Assembly: GCF_900111815.1 (NCBI RefSeq)
Contig: NZ_LT630004.1
Coordinates: forward strand, 2,508,570 to 2,572,569
DNA from: Bacillus massilinigeriensis
GTDB taxonomy: Bacteria > Bacillota > Bacilli > Bacillales > Cytobacillaceae
Reading direction: 5' to 3'
Length of the DNA stretch: 64,000 bases
Numbering within the stretch: the first letter of the stretch is position 1; the number at the start of each line of letters is the position of its first letter. Both the position numbers and the translations under genes were made by a program. A model generated the notes under the pieces. It was given only the letters and a program-made list of their open reading frames with translations. It was not told the DNA's origin and did not search any database. Shown here piece after piece: positions 17,721 to 29,535 of this stretch.

Positions 17721-19505
17721 TTACAATTCACTTTTATCTATTTGCTTAGCTCTCCATCTCCAATATTTACTTCTAAAGTTGTCATATTGCTTTTTTAATA
17801 CAGGGTCATTTCTAAAGCTCCCACCATTCTCCACCAAACCATGCAAAATTTTATTATATTCATCATGCATACTTGCAGGAATTTCTACCATTGATCCTGG
17901 CTCTCTTTGGATTAAATGATGAAGCTCTATAACCGTTCCATCTTTCCAAATTGGTGCTCTTCCTTTTTTCATTAATTGAAAATTTGTCATGCCAGTATCA
18001 GGATCGATTCTCTTATAATCGATATCAATTCTTTGAAAAACCCGTCTGCTAATATCTCTTTCTTCTCCATTAACCTTTGTTGTTCCAGTATATTCAACAG
18101 ATTTATAGTTTTTATACTCTTTACCCTTACCACTCCCCTCATCCCGATCCACAACCTTCGCAAACTGCGAAAACTGGTCATTGATGATTTTGGTTTTGAG
18201 GCCGTAGGTGGTGATGTTGTTGAAGCCGGTGGAGACGACTTGCTTTTCGATGCCGACTGGGATCTTCAAGCCTCCAAGGGCACGGCCGACTTGGGCTAGT
18301 TCACTTCTGCCTCTGGAAAGAGCACCTTGGACAAACTTGTTGCTGAACGGTGCCTTTACGGCTTTGGTGAATTGGCTGGCGGCACTGCTGATTTGAACTG
18401 AGACACGGTTTTTGAATCCCGAAAATGCTTTGTTTCCGCCGATGAGATTATCTATATTTGCTTTTATATTACCAGAAAAGCCCTTTGTTTTTGAAGCGGG
18501 AACCTTGCCGGCGACCTTCGCGACCTTTCCGAGTTTCCCGACAACCCCCGCGACAGGGATAAATGATGGCGCTGCAGCACCTGCCAGGTAGGCAATGCCT
18601 TCTTTTTCATAGGTGTCGGAGAACGATTGACCAATGGACTCTAGCACACCGAGCGGATCGTCGAGGGCACTCGCAGCGGCATTTGCATATTTATTAATCG
18701 TCGTATTTGCTTCTTTTTTCAGGAAATCAGGTTCTATTGGATCTGGGATTTGGGAAGAAGCCGCAATGACAATGCCATCTTTGGCTAGGACAAGGATGCC
18801 GCCGACGAGACCAGCCAGCCCTTTGAATAATCCACCAAAAAATCCGGATATATCATCCCAAGTATCTTCCCATGCATCTCCCATGCATTCCCAAAAGGTT
18901 GTATACTTATTTTTCACGCTTTGAGCTTTATGGCTAAAAGATTCGTCTGTTTCTTCAAATCGAACGACCTTCGTTTCATGGATGCGATGCAATTCATCGA
19001 CTTTTCCATCAAGTCGCGCCTTTGTGGCCATCACCTTTGAGCGGATGCCATCCATCTTCCATTTATTGCTTCTGCTCTTTTCCTTTTCTTCATCGGTTAA
19101 GCCTACACTAAAAGATAGAGACGAAGCAAAAATAGCCGCTTCTATTTGTTTTATATTGGTCCAAATGGAGAGTTCAATATGTTTAATGTTAGCGGCAATA
19201 TCATTCCGGTCTACCCGCATCATCGCATTTCTTGACAGTGGGGCAATATGGGCAGTTGTCCGCTGCACGTAGTTTTCAAACAGGTTGGTGAGATCCTTCA
19301 CCTGCTTGCGATAGTGCTTGATATCCCGCTTGATTTTTCGCACCTGGTCTTCCCATGCCTCGATACTTTCCCCCTCGTTCAGGGAAATGAAAGCATTGAT
19401 TTTTTCAAGGGAGGCTTCCATCTTGTCCAGCGCGTTTTTATAAGTGTGAAGCTGTTCGATAATGTTGTCGAGAATGCCATAATTGATCTGCAGGTCGCGC
19501 TTCAT
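17721..19505 (-). CDS. LXG-domain polymorphic toxin with LHH nuclease C-terminus
   Basis: 594 residues. Residues 1-200 form the LXG domain, helical with heptad-like spacing (NYGILDNIIEQLHTYKNALD), which targets effectors to the type VII secretion system. The middle has a Gly/Ala-rich hydrophobic stretch (FFGGLFKGLAGLVGGILVLA, about 228-247) and the pre-toxin segment EGIAYLAGAAAPSFIPVAG. The C-terminus shows GTVIELHHLIQREPGSMVEI, an LHH-type HNH nuclease. The start ATG overlaps the stop of the helper gene (ATGA). The frame looks intact. Secretion genes themselves are not in the window. Confidence 0.9.
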   Translation of the reverse strand: MKRDLQINYGILDNIIEQLHTYKNALDKMEASLEKINAFISLNEGESIEAWEDQVRKIKRDIKHYRKQVKDLTNLFENYVQRTTAHIAPLSRNAMMRVDRNDIAANIKHIELSIWTNIKQIEAAIFASSLSFSVGLTDEEKEKSRSNKWKMDGIRSKVMATKARLDGKVDELHRIHETKVVRFEETDESFSHKAQSVKNKYTTFWECMGDAWEDTWDDISGFFGGLFKGLAGLVGGILVLAKDGIVIAASSQIPDPIEPDFLKKEANTTINKYANAAASALDDPLGVLESIGQSFSDTYEKEGIAYLAGAAAPSFIPVAGVVGKLGKVAKVAGKVPASKTKGFSGNIKANIDNLIGGNKAFSGFKNRVSVQISSAASQFTKAVKAPFSNKFVQGALSRGRSELAQVGRALGGLKIPVGIEKQVVSTGFNNITTYGLKTKIINDQFSQFAKVVDRDEGSGKGKEYKNYKSVEYTGTTKVNGEERDISRRVFQRIDIDYKRIDPDTGMTNFQLMKKGRAPIWKDGTVIELHHLIQREPGSMVEIPASMHDEYNKILHGLVENGGSFRNDPVLKKQYDNFRSKYWRWRAKQIDKSEL

Positions 19506-19810
19506 TTCGCTCCCCCCTTGATTTTACTGCTGATTTGCTCATCTGTTTCCTTCATCTGCTTGACGAGCATGACGCCGGCATCATGGATCGCGTCTAGGTG
19601 CTCGAGCAGCTTCGTGCTGCTGTCGTCGTTCATATTATCAAGCAGATCATCCACTGCATCGACGAAGTCAGAATGAAAGCTTTTCAGCTGACTCCGTGTT
19701 CCTGAGCGGAAATTGGTTGTATAGCTCTTGAAATCTGAAATGGCATGATCCAGCGAACGCAATGCCGACTCTAGTTCACTAAGATTCAATTTAATTTGTT
19801 TGCCCGCCAA
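19502..19810 (-). CDS. YwqI/YxiC-type small LXG-associated protein
   Basis: 102 residues, TTG start with GGGGTG nine bases upstream. The sequence is helical and begins IKLNLSELESALRSLDHAIS, as in the DUF5344 (YwqI/YxiC) family found before LXG genes in Bacillus. Such small WXG100-like partners are thought to bind the LXG domain and help export. Overlaps the LXG start by four bases. Confidence 0.7.
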   Translation of the reverse strand: MAGKQIKLNLSELESALRSLDHAISDFKSYTTNFRSGTRSQLKSFHSDFVDAVDDLLDNMNDDSSTKLLEHLDAIHDAGVMLVKQMKETDEQISSKIKGGAK

Positions 19811-19856
19811 CTTTGCCTACACCCCTTTGCTTCCCTGCTTCTTATTCAAACTACCT

Positions 19857-20066
19857 TCACTTAAAATGCACTGCCATTATTTCCCCAATTAAATCATTGA
19901 TTTCATTGGCCATTTCTCCTATGACCTCCCGCATCTCTTCCTTTGCATCGGCATTCTCAAAATCCATTTCTCTGTAATTTTCCCAGATGGACTCTCGGAT
20001 GTCCTTCAGTTGTCCAATAATATTGTTCCTGGTCTTTTGACAGACATGGTAACTATAATACGCCAT
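19857..20066 (-). CDS. Small helical LXG-operon protein (YwqH-like position)
   Basis: 69 residues from MAYYSYHVCQKTRNNIIGQL. The ATG shares bases with the stop of the upstream gene (TGATG), so translation is coupled. Predicted to be one long helix pair (ENADAKEEMREVIGEMANEI). It occupies the slot of the DUF5082/YwqH genes in Bacillus LXG operons but is half their usual length, so it may be a shortened relative. Likely a chaperone or export partner. Confidence 0.6.
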   Translation of the reverse strand: MAYYSYHVCQKTRNNIIGQLKDIRESIWENYREMDFENADAKEEMREVIGEMANEINDLIGEIMAVHFK

Positions 20067-20797
20067 CAATGCTCACCCGCTTCCACTTTGGTTTTTTCCT
20101 CGGAATCGGAATGTTCGTCTTGTTTCGCTTGGAGCTTCGCCATGTCTTCCTGCGAGAACTCGATGGACTTCAAGCCTCTGTCCACGATCATTTCTTTTTT
20201 CATCAGCAGTTCAAAGGATGTTTCCATTTCGTCTCGGTAGCCTTCATGGATGACGCTGCGGATTAGCGGGCTGGTGAAATGGATAACCCGGTCCTTCTTC
20301 ATTTCGCCAAGCGGGTATATTACCCCGGCGTATGGAAAATAAGAACGATAGCCTTTTGGGGCGACGCAGCGGGCAGTGATAACCACCTTCACCGCTGATT
20401 CACTGGACGGATCTGGCTGGAAGTAGCGCGGATCGAGTTCGACTACGGAACCAAGAGGCAAAAAGGGCCGCATGATTTCCGTGCAGCTTGCCAAATAATC
20501 GGCGAACAGCTCGCGCTCGAGTGCAAACTCTTTGCCAAGGAAGGAAACGGAATGCAGTCCAGCACCGCTCCGGTAAAAAATATCGACATTCTGGCTGAAC
20601 AGCTCAAGACTTTCCATGTCTTGGCGGAACGCTTCGAGCAGATTTTCAAAAACGTTCCAATCATCAAGGAACATGCCGGTGAACTCCTTGATCACCGGCC
20701 AGTACTCCAAAGGCACCTCTTTATCAGATTGATATAAAATACTATGGACCCTTTCCATCGCCATTGCTTTTAGTTGTTGTTGATGCTTTTCGCTCAT
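20066..20797 (-). CDS. DUF4176 domain protein of the LXG operon
   Basis: 243 residues. A start at 20797 (MSEKHQQQLKAMAMERVHSI) is chosen because GTGGGG precedes it; a GTG four codons upstream is possible. The DUF4176 hallmark FLPLGSVVELDPRYF is near residue 110, with SYFPYAGVIYPLGEMKKDRV and LIRSVIHEGYRDEMETSFEL after it. DUF4176 proteins are encoded with LXG toxins in Firmicutes and are regarded as accessory to toxin export. First gene of a four- or five-gene operon ending in the SMI1 gene. Confidence 0.8.
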   Translation of the reverse strand: MSEKHQQQLKAMAMERVHSILYQSDKEVPLEYWPVIKEFTGMFLDDWNVFENLLEAFRQDMESLELFSQNVDIFYRSGAGLHSVSFLGKEFALERELFADYLASCTEIMRPFLPLGSVVELDPRYFQPDPSSESAVKVVITARCVAPKGYRSYFPYAGVIYPLGEMKKDRVIHFTSPLIRSVIHEGYRDEMETSFELLMKKEMIVDRGLKSIEFSQEDMAKLQAKQDEHSDSEEKTKVEAGEH

Positions 20798-20930
20798 CTT
20801 TATCCCCACTCTTTTCCTATAAATATAGCTGTCTGCCTAATAAATTGTTAGTTCATTCCAGTTTATTTTACGAAGCTACGGGACTAGTATTCAAGTATGT
20901 CAGGGTAATATTGGGAAAAATGAGAAAAAG

Positions 20931-20956
20931 GACCCAAACATGGATCCTTTTTTTGC
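20931..20956. terminator. Bidirectional terminator between the MCP remnant and the LXG operon
   Basis: AAAAAGGA-CCCAAACATGG-ATCCTTTTTTT. A short AT-flanked hairpin that gives T runs on both strands. Confidence 0.5.
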
Positions 20957-20989
20957 GCTTTCTAGGCTATTTTGTTCATATAATAGGAA

Positions 20990-21240
20990 TCAGTATTTAA
21001 AGGTTGCAATCGACTCTTTCAGCTCTTCCGCCATTTTTGAAAGTTCGTTGGCAGCGGAAGTGATTTCCTCCATCGAAGTTGCTTCCAATTTCCTCCTTGA
21101 AAGGAACCAGAACATCCTTCGTCAAACCGCCTTCACTGATCTTCACAGCATTATACTTAAGCATTACATTCGGCTTCATGATGAAAGGATGATGAAAAAG
21201 ACAAGCACTCCGCCAAAAAAATGCAGATGAAATGACCCTC
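20990..21240 (-). pseudogene. Methyl-accepting chemotaxis protein remnant with internal deletion
   Basis: Minus strand, several frames. One frame encodes a membrane segment GVLVFFIILSS; a second encodes a HAMP-like piece NAVKISEGGLTKDVLVPFKE; a third encodes the standard MCP end TSMEEITSAANELSKMAEEL...SIATFKY and a stop at 20990. The whole signalling domain between HAMP and the tail (some 250 residues) is missing, and frameshifts separate the parts. It is a dead chemoreceptor. Confidence 0.7.
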
Positions 21241-21420
21241 ATTGTCTTTTTAAGAATAGGACGGGCTTCTCCAGCAGCGCAGTACTACCATGCTTTGTTG
21301 GCATCATTTTTACTAATAAATTAGCTTAGAGTGATTAAAACAAAATCACGGTTGATTCTTACACAAATAATTTGTCCACGTCGGAAAGACCCGACAGAAA
21401 CTTTGCTTACCCCAAAATAA

Positions 21421-21447
21421 AGAAAAACCCTTGATAAACAAGGGTTA
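21421..21447 (-). terminator. Terminator of the suf operon
   Basis: AACCCTTG-TTTAT-CAAGGGTT followed by TTTCTTT on the minus strand, just past sufB. Confidence 0.8.
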
Positions 21448-21455
21448 ATCATTCG

Positions 21456-22853
21456 TTATCCAATACTGCCTTCCATCTCGAACTTGATTAAGCGGTTCAT
21501 TTCGACTGCGTATTCCATAGGCAGTTCTTTTGTAAATGGCTCGATGAAGCCCATGACGATCATTTCAGTAGCTTCTTCTTCGGAGATGCCGCGGCTCATC
21601 AAGTAGAATAGCTGTTCTTCCGAAACCTTGGACACCTTCGCTTCGTGCTCGAGGGAAATGTTATCGTTCAGGATTTCGTTGTATGGAATCGTATCGGAAG
21701 TCGATTTGTTATCCATGATAAGCGTATCGCACTCGATGTTTGCCCGAGCCCCGTCCGCCTTGCGACCAAAGTGGACAATACCACGGTATGTGACTTTACC
21801 GCCTTGCTTAGAGATTGACTTCGAGACGATTGTTGATGAAGTGTTTGGAGCAAGGTGAATCATTTTTGCCCCGGCATCCTGGTGCTGTCCTTTACCTGCA
21901 AGTGCGATGGAAAGGGTCATGCCCCTTGCGCCTTCGCCTTTTAGAATGACAGCAGGGTATTTCATCGTCAGCTTAGAGCCGATATTGCCATCGATCCATT
22001 CCATTGTCGCGTTCGCTTCGCAAACTGCGCGCTTCGTAACAAGATTATATACATTGTTCGCCCAGTTTTGAATCGTTGTGTAGCGGCAATACGCATCCTT
22101 CTTGATGATGATTTCTACAACCGCACTGTGCAGCGAGTTAGTCGTATACACAGGAGCAGTACATCCTTCAACATAATGGACATGCGCGCCTTCATCAACG
22201 ATGATCAGCGTACGCTCGAACTGTCCCATATTTTCCGAGTTGATACGGAAATATGCCTGTAACGGAGTATCCACTTTTACGCCTTTAGGAACGTAGATGA
22301 AAGATCCGCCAGACCACACAGCAGAGTTAAGCGCCGCGAATTTATTGTCAGTTGGAGGGATTACTTTTGCCCAGTGCTCGCGGAAAATATCTTCGTTCTC
22401 TCTTAGCGCTGAATCGGTATCTTTGAATACGATTCCGAGCGCTTCAAGATCTTCCTTCATGTTATGATAAACAACTTCTGACTCATACTGTGCGGAAACA
22501 CCTGCAAGATATTTCTGCTCAGCTTCCGGAATACCGAGCTTATCAAAAGTACGTTTAATTTCTTCCGGTACTTCATCCCAAGATTTCTCTGACTTCTCGG
22601 AAGGCTTAACATAATAAGTGATTTCATCAAAGTTCAGAGAAGCAAGGTCACCGCCCCATTGAGGCATTGGCATATTATAAAAATGCTCCAACGACTTCAG
22701 TCGGAAATCAAGCATCCATTGCGGCTCTTCCTTCATCTTTGAAATCTCTTCTACAATTTCACGTGTCAAACCGCGTTTTGAACGGAAAATCGATACATCT
22801 TTATCGGAAAATCCGTATTTATAATCACCGATCTCTGGCATCTTTTTAGCCAT
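21456..22853 (-). CDS. sufB: Fe-S cluster assembly scaffold SufB
   Basis: 465 residues, the normal length. Contains the SufBD beta-helix core ([40 protein letters not shown]) with the Cys of EGCTAP at about 234, and the C-terminal signature [20 protein letters not shown]. SufB, with SufC and SufD, forms the SufBC2D scaffold on which Fe-S clusters are built in the cytoplasm. Last gene of sufCDSUB, about 70 bases after sufU, and followed by a terminator. Confidence 0.98.
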   Translation of the reverse strand: MAKKMPEIGDYKYGFSDKDVSIFRSKRGLTREIVEEISKMKEEPQWMLDFRLKSLEHFYNMPMPQWGGDLASLNFDEITYYVKPSEKSEKSWDEVPEEIKRTFDKLGIPEAEQKYLAGVSAQYESEVVYHNMKEDLEALGIVFKDTDSALRENEDIFREHWAKVIPPTDNKFAALNSAVWSGGSFIYVPKGVKVDTPLQAYFRINSENMGQFERTLIIVDEGAHVHYVEGCTAPVYTTNSLHSAVVEIIIKKDAYCRYTTIQNWANNVYNLVTKRAVCEANATMEWIDGNIGSKLTMKYPAVILKGEGARGMTLSIALAGKGQHQDAGAKMIHLAPNTSSTIVSKSISKQGGKVTYRGIVHFGRKADGARANIECDTLIMDNKSTSDTIPYNEILNDNISLEHEAKVSKVSEEQLFYLMSRGISEEEATEMIVMGFIEPFTKELPMEYAVEMNRLIKFEMEGSIG

Positions 22854-22922
22854 CGTCGAATTCCTCCATTTCTGCGAAAAGAACCCATTATCAAGGGCGC
22901 TATTTCGTTACTGTCCGAAACA

Positions 22923-25895
<2,973 letters not shown>

Positions 25896-25912
25896 CTTGA
25901 TCCTCCTAACGC

Positions 25913-26704
25913 TTACGCTTCTTGCCCTACTGTTTCGTCTTCGATTCCAAGTTCTTGTTTAATCCAGTCATAGCCTTCCGCTTCGAGACGCTGTGCAAGC
26001 TCTGGTCCGCCAGACTTGACAACGCGTCCCTGCATCATAACATGGACATGATCTGGTGTGATGTAGTTTAGCAGGCGCTGATAGTGTGTGATAATCAAGC
26101 AGCCAAACTCTTCTCCACGCATTTCATTGATACCTTTAGATACAACTTTCAGTGCATCGATATCAAGACCTGAGTCAATTTCATCAAGGATGGCGATTTT
26201 TGGCTCAATCATCATCAATTGAAGGATTTCGTTGCGTTTCTTTTCTCCACCCGAGAAACCTTCATTGAGATAGCGCTGTGCCATATCTTGGTCCATTTCA
26301 AGGAATTCCATTTTCTCATCCATTTTACGGATGAACTTCATTAGGGAAATTTCCTTGCCTTCTTCGCGTCTGCTATTAATAGCGGAACGAAGGAAATCTG
26401 CATTTGTAACACCGTTAATCTCGCTAGGGTACTGCATTCCAAGAAATAGACCTGCACGTGCTCTTTCGTCTACTTCCATTTCTAATACGTTTTCTCCGTC
26501 TAGCGTAATGGAACCTTTTGTCACGACATACTTCGGATGCCCCATGATTGCAGAAGAAAGCGTTGATTTTCCTGTTCCATTCGGCCCCATGATGGCATGA
26601 AATTCGCCGCCTTTGATTTCAAGGTTAACGCCTTTCAATATTTCCTTGCCTTCAATCTCAACGTGAAGGTCCTTAATTGATAATACAGATCCAGCCATAT
26701 TCAT
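25913..26704 (-). CDS. sufC: Fe-S cluster assembly ATPase SufC
   Basis: 263 residues. ABC ATPase with Walker A MGPNGTGKSTLSSAIMG, signature NEGFSGGEKKRNEILQ, Walker B KIAILDEIDSGLDIDALKVV and the switch His in LIITHYQRLL. ATP binding drives conformational change of SufB/SufD. First gene of the operon; start ATG preceded by ACGGAGGGAATGA. A second in-frame ATG (MAGSVLSIKDLHVE) is two codons inside. Confidence 0.98.
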   Translation of the reverse strand: MNMAGSVLSIKDLHVEIEGKEILKGVNLEIKGGEFHAIMGPNGTGKSTLSSAIMGHPKYVVTKGSITLDGENVLEMEVDERARAGLFLGMQYPSEINGVTNADFLRSAINSRREEGKEISLMKFIRKMDEKMEFLEMDQDMAQRYLNEGFSGGEKKRNEILQLMMIEPKIAILDEIDSGLDIDALKVVSKGINEMRGEEFGCLIITHYQRLLNYITPDHVHVMMQGRVVKSGGPELAQRLEAEGYDWIKQELGIEDETVGQEA

Positions 26705-26755
26705 TCCCTCCGTTATTAAAAAAAGAAATTATCCCTGAAAAAATGGGAAATGTTC

Positions 26756-26808
26756 TATTCTCATTCTATTCTCATTACAATCTTATAACAAATGAAAAGT
26801 GTTCGCAA
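26756..26808 (-). promoter_or_regulatory. suf promoter with 11-bp tandem repeat downstream
   Basis: Minus strand: TTGCGA near 26803-26808, then TATAAGAT about 16 bases on. Immediately downstream a tandem 11-base repeat (on the plus strand TTCTATTCTCA twice, about 26757-26780) lies in the transcript start or leader. A regulator site is possible; no known box matched. Confidence 0.4.
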
Positions 26809-26879
26809 CTGTTTAAAATGAGAGTTGAAAAGAATCGTGATTTTGTCGCAGAGTGACTTTGCTAACTCTTCCTATTAAT

Positions 26880-26912
26880 AAAAAGAAGAAACCAGTGCTT
26901 TCACACTGGTTT
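26880..26912 (-). terminator. Terminator after the 50-aa gene
   Basis: Minus strand AAACCAGTG-TGAAAG-CACTGGTTT then CTTCTTTTT. A strong intrinsic terminator right after the stop at 26929. Confidence 0.75.
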
Positions 26913-26928
26913 ATCTATCTTATCCTAA

Positions 26929-27081
26929 TCACGAATGGAGCTTACGGTCTATATCTGCCACCATTCGTTGGCTTTGAATGTAATCCCTCTCGCGTCTTCT
27001 TTCCACTCTCATCCTGGCCTCGTGCTTCTGACAGTATACTTCATAGCAAATACCGTGAGCTCCATGCATGGCCTTTTCCAT
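26929..27081 (-). CDS. Small Arg-rich hypothetical protein (50 aa)
   Basis: Fifty residues starting MEKAMHGAHGICYEVYCQKH, then a charged helix EARMRVERRRERDYIQSQRM. A terminator follows 17 bases after the stop, which argues for a real gene. The ribosome site is weak: GCGGAA for the first ATG, GGAAAAGG close to the fourth-codon ATG. Too short for most gene callers. No family recognised. Two Cys eight residues apart could bind metal, but this is only a possibility. Confidence 0.45.
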   Translation of the reverse strand: MEKAMHGAHGICYEVYCQKHEARMRVERRRERDYIQSQRMVADIDRKLHS

Positions 27082-27305
27082 TTCCGCTGTATAGTTCAGC
27101 TGTAACGGACTAATAGTGAATCATCCCTTCATGGTTACGCTTTTGTAGCGCGTTTTTTATGACTTCTTTATGTTAACACTTTTTCTATACCCTCTACAAA
27201 ACCATAAAAACAGCCAATAATTGGCTATGAAGGGATGAAGCTTCATGTGTGCTTTAAAACCATTGCCGTTCGCCATAATCTGCGTTATTCTTCCCGTTTC
27301 CTGCT

Positions 27306-27674
27306 TTAGTGAGTTCCTTTTAAGTCGCTGACAGCCTCTTGGATTAGCGTAACCGCCTGGCTCATTGCCGCTCCGCCTCCTAGGGCAGCCGCAACTCCGA
27401 CTGTTTCTAAAATTTGCTCTTCCGATGCGCCGTTATCAAGGCATCCTTTCACATGATAAATGATACAATATTCATCCTGCGCATGAAGAGAAATTCCAAG
27501 CGCAATCAGATGCTTGTCTCTAATGCTGACGCTCCCTTCCTTGAAGCACGCCTCGGTAAAAGCATTATAATGACGAGCAATTTCCGGCATTTTCGCTGTA
27601 AATAATCCAAGTCCTTGCTTATAGTCATGTAAAGCGCCTTCGGTACCATTATCATAATCGAATTCCTGTCCCAT
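27306..27674 (-). CDS. yurZ: Carboxymuconolactone decarboxylase-like (AhpD fold) protein YurZ
   Basis: 122 residues. The CMD signature is clear: KHLIALGISLHAQDEYCIIYHVKGCLDNGASEEQILE at about 42-78, with the two Cys of YCIIYHVKGC. Members are redox-active or peroxidase-like, or decarboxylases; the actual reaction here is unknown. Position next to suf is conserved in B. subtilis. RBS GGAGTGGGTAAAG. Confidence 0.85.
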   Translation of the reverse strand: MGQEFDYDNGTEGALHDYKQGLGLFTAKMPEIARHYNAFTEACFKEGSVSIRDKHLIALGISLHAQDEYCIIYHVKGCLDNGASEEQILETVGVAAALGGGAAMSQAVTLIQEAVSDLKGTH

Positions 27675-27936
27675 TCTTTACCCACTCCAATCATTGGTTC
27701 ATTAAGAATAGTATGCTCGAACGGAAGGAGGAATATTACTAAGCCCATCGAAAAAGCCCTTAAGGATAGGCGTTGGATTTTATTGGAGCGGTTGATTTCC
27801 ACTCCAGGATACTTATTAAATCATTAAATTGGACTTAACTATTCAACGTCCAAATTCCTATCCTCGATTTATGGTCAACATAAAAAGAACTATTAAAAAC
27901 TGCTAGGAATACAATGAGGAAAAAGAGGACAAAAAA

Positions 27937-27966
27937 AGGTTCAATTCCAAAATACGGAATTGAACC
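27937..27966 (-). terminator. Terminator of the metNPQ operon
   Basis: Minus strand GGTTCAATTCC-GTATTTT-GGAATTGAACC followed by a T run. Confidence 0.85.
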
Positions 27967-28034
27967 GACTTATCATTTTAAGCATTAAAGAAAATTTAAT
28001 AACCGGCAGATTCTAGAGTAGTCCCTTCTTTCTA

Positions 28035-28859
28035 TTATTCAGAAACAGGAACAACTGCACCTTCATACTTTTCTAAAATGAAATCTTGAATTTCCTTTGA
28101 ATGCAGCACTTCGATCAACGCTTTTATTTCCTTACGATCTTTGTCTCCTTTTCTGACGGCTACAATATTAACGTATGGAGAATCTTTTTCCTCGATTGCG
28201 ATTGAATCCTTCAGCGGATTCAATTTTGCATCAATTGCATAGTTGGAGTTGATCAGCACTGCGTCGCCTTCACCATTATTGAAGATTTGCGGCAGCAACG
28301 GCGCTTCATATTCTGTATCGAACTTCAGGTTCTTCGGATTATCTTTGATATCTTTTATTGTTGCTTTTGTCTTGTCCACGCCGTCTTTCAGCGTGATTAG
28401 TTTTTCCTTCTCTAACAGGCTGAGCATCCTGCCATGGTCCGCCACAGAACTGCTCATAATGATGTGTCCGCCTTTCGGAAGATCGCTTAGTTTTTTATAC
28501 TTTTTAGAATAGATTCCGATTGGTTCAATATGGATTCCACCAGCGATTTCAAAATCATACTTATGCTCTGCCATTTGCTGTTTGAGGTATGGGATATGCT
28601 GAAAATAGTTAGCATCCAATTTCTCTGATTTTAACGCCTGGTTTGGAACAACATAATCTTGAAACTTTTCGATTTGCAGCTCAATTCCTTTTTTCTCGAG
28701 CAGCGGCTTTGCTTCTTCAAGAATTTCCGCATGAGGCACATTTGATGCACCGACAACAAGTTTCTTGCTGTCTTTGTTATCTTCGCCTTTAGATCCACAA
28801 GCAGCAAGTGCAAGTGTTAATGCAATCGTCAATACAATACCAAACCATTTCTTCATCAA
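28035..28859 (-). CDS. metQ: Methionine ABC transporter substrate-binding lipoprotein MetQ
   Basis: 274 residues. Lipoprotein signal peptide MKKWFGIVLTIALTLALAAC with lipobox LAAC near residue 21, so the protein is anchored outside the membrane. The NLPA family core includes VVPNQALKSEKLDANYFQHI and INSNYAIDAKLNPLKDSIAI. It captures methionine (D- or L-) for the MetNP transporter. Last gene of the operon, followed by a terminator. Confidence 0.96.
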   Translation of the reverse strand: MMKKWFGIVLTIALTLALAACGSKGEDNKDSKKLVVGASNVPHAEILEEAKPLLEKKGIELQIEKFQDYVVPNQALKSEKLDANYFQHIPYLKQQMAEHKYDFEIAGGIHIEPIGIYSKKYKKLSDLPKGGHIIMSSSVADHGRMLSLLEKEKLITLKDGVDKTKATIKDIKDNPKNLKFDTEYEAPLLPQIFNNGEGDAVLINSNYAIDAKLNPLKDSIAIEEKDSPYVNIVAVRKGDKDRKEIKALIEVLHSKEIQDFILEKYEGAVVPVSE

Positions 28860-28869
28860 TAACTCCCCT

Positions 28870-29535
28870 TTAACGTTTGTCTAGTTTTGTTGTGATATAG
28901 TCTCCAATAAACTGAATAGTAAAGACAATAATCAATATGATAATGGTTGCCACAAGAGTCACGTCACCCTGGCTGCGCTGGAATCCTTCAAGGTATGCAA
29001 GGTTTCCAAGACCCCCAGCCCCAATGACACCAGCCATTGCTGTATAGCTGACTAGCGCAATTGCTGTAACCGTAATGCCTGAAACAAGTGCAGGCATAGA
29101 CTCTGGCAGCAGCACTTTCCAAATGATCGTTGGTGTTTTTGCTCCCATTGACTTAGCCGCTTCAATCACACCTTTGTCTATTTCCCTAAGCCCGATTTCT
29201 ACCATTCTGGCATAGAACGGAGCAGCACCAATGATTAGCGCAGGCAACGCTGCATTCTCGCCAATCATCGTATCCATAATCAGCATCGTAAACGGAATAA
29301 GTAGAACAATGAGAATAATGAAAGGAATAGACCTGAAAATATTAACAAAAGCGCTTATAATAAAATTGATCGGCTTATTTTCCCATATATTTCCTTTAGC
29401 AGTAAGAAAAAGTAGCAGACCAAGCACGGTACCTAGGATAAAGGTTGCTACAACCGAGATAGCACTCATATAAAGCGTTTCAAGGGTAGCTTCCCACATT
29501 TCTTCCCAGACGACATTTGGTATTAATTCAGCCAT
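28870..29535 (-). CDS. metP: Methionine ABC transporter permease MetP
   Basis: 221 residues with five or six membrane segments. The EAA-loop region EIDKGVIEAAKSMGAKTPTI contacts the ATPase. MetI/MetP family. Start overlaps the metN stop by eight bases. The stop lies ten bases before metQ. Confidence 0.95.
   Translation of the reverse strand: MAELIPNVVWEEMWEATLETLYMSAISVVATFILGTVLGLLLFLTAKGNIWENKPINFIISAFVNIFRSIPFIILIVLLIPFTMLIMDTMIGENAALPALIIGAAPFYARMVEIGLREIDKGVIEAAKSMGAKTPTIIWKVLLPESMPALVSGITVTAIALVSYTAMAGVIGAGGLGNLAYLEGFQRSQGDVTLVATIIILIIVFTIQFIGDYITTKLDKR

Noticed and set aside
17976-18396. Plus-strand open frames inside the LXG toxin gene
   Set aside because: They are antisense to a well-supported 594-residue LXG gene and lack RBS and family character.
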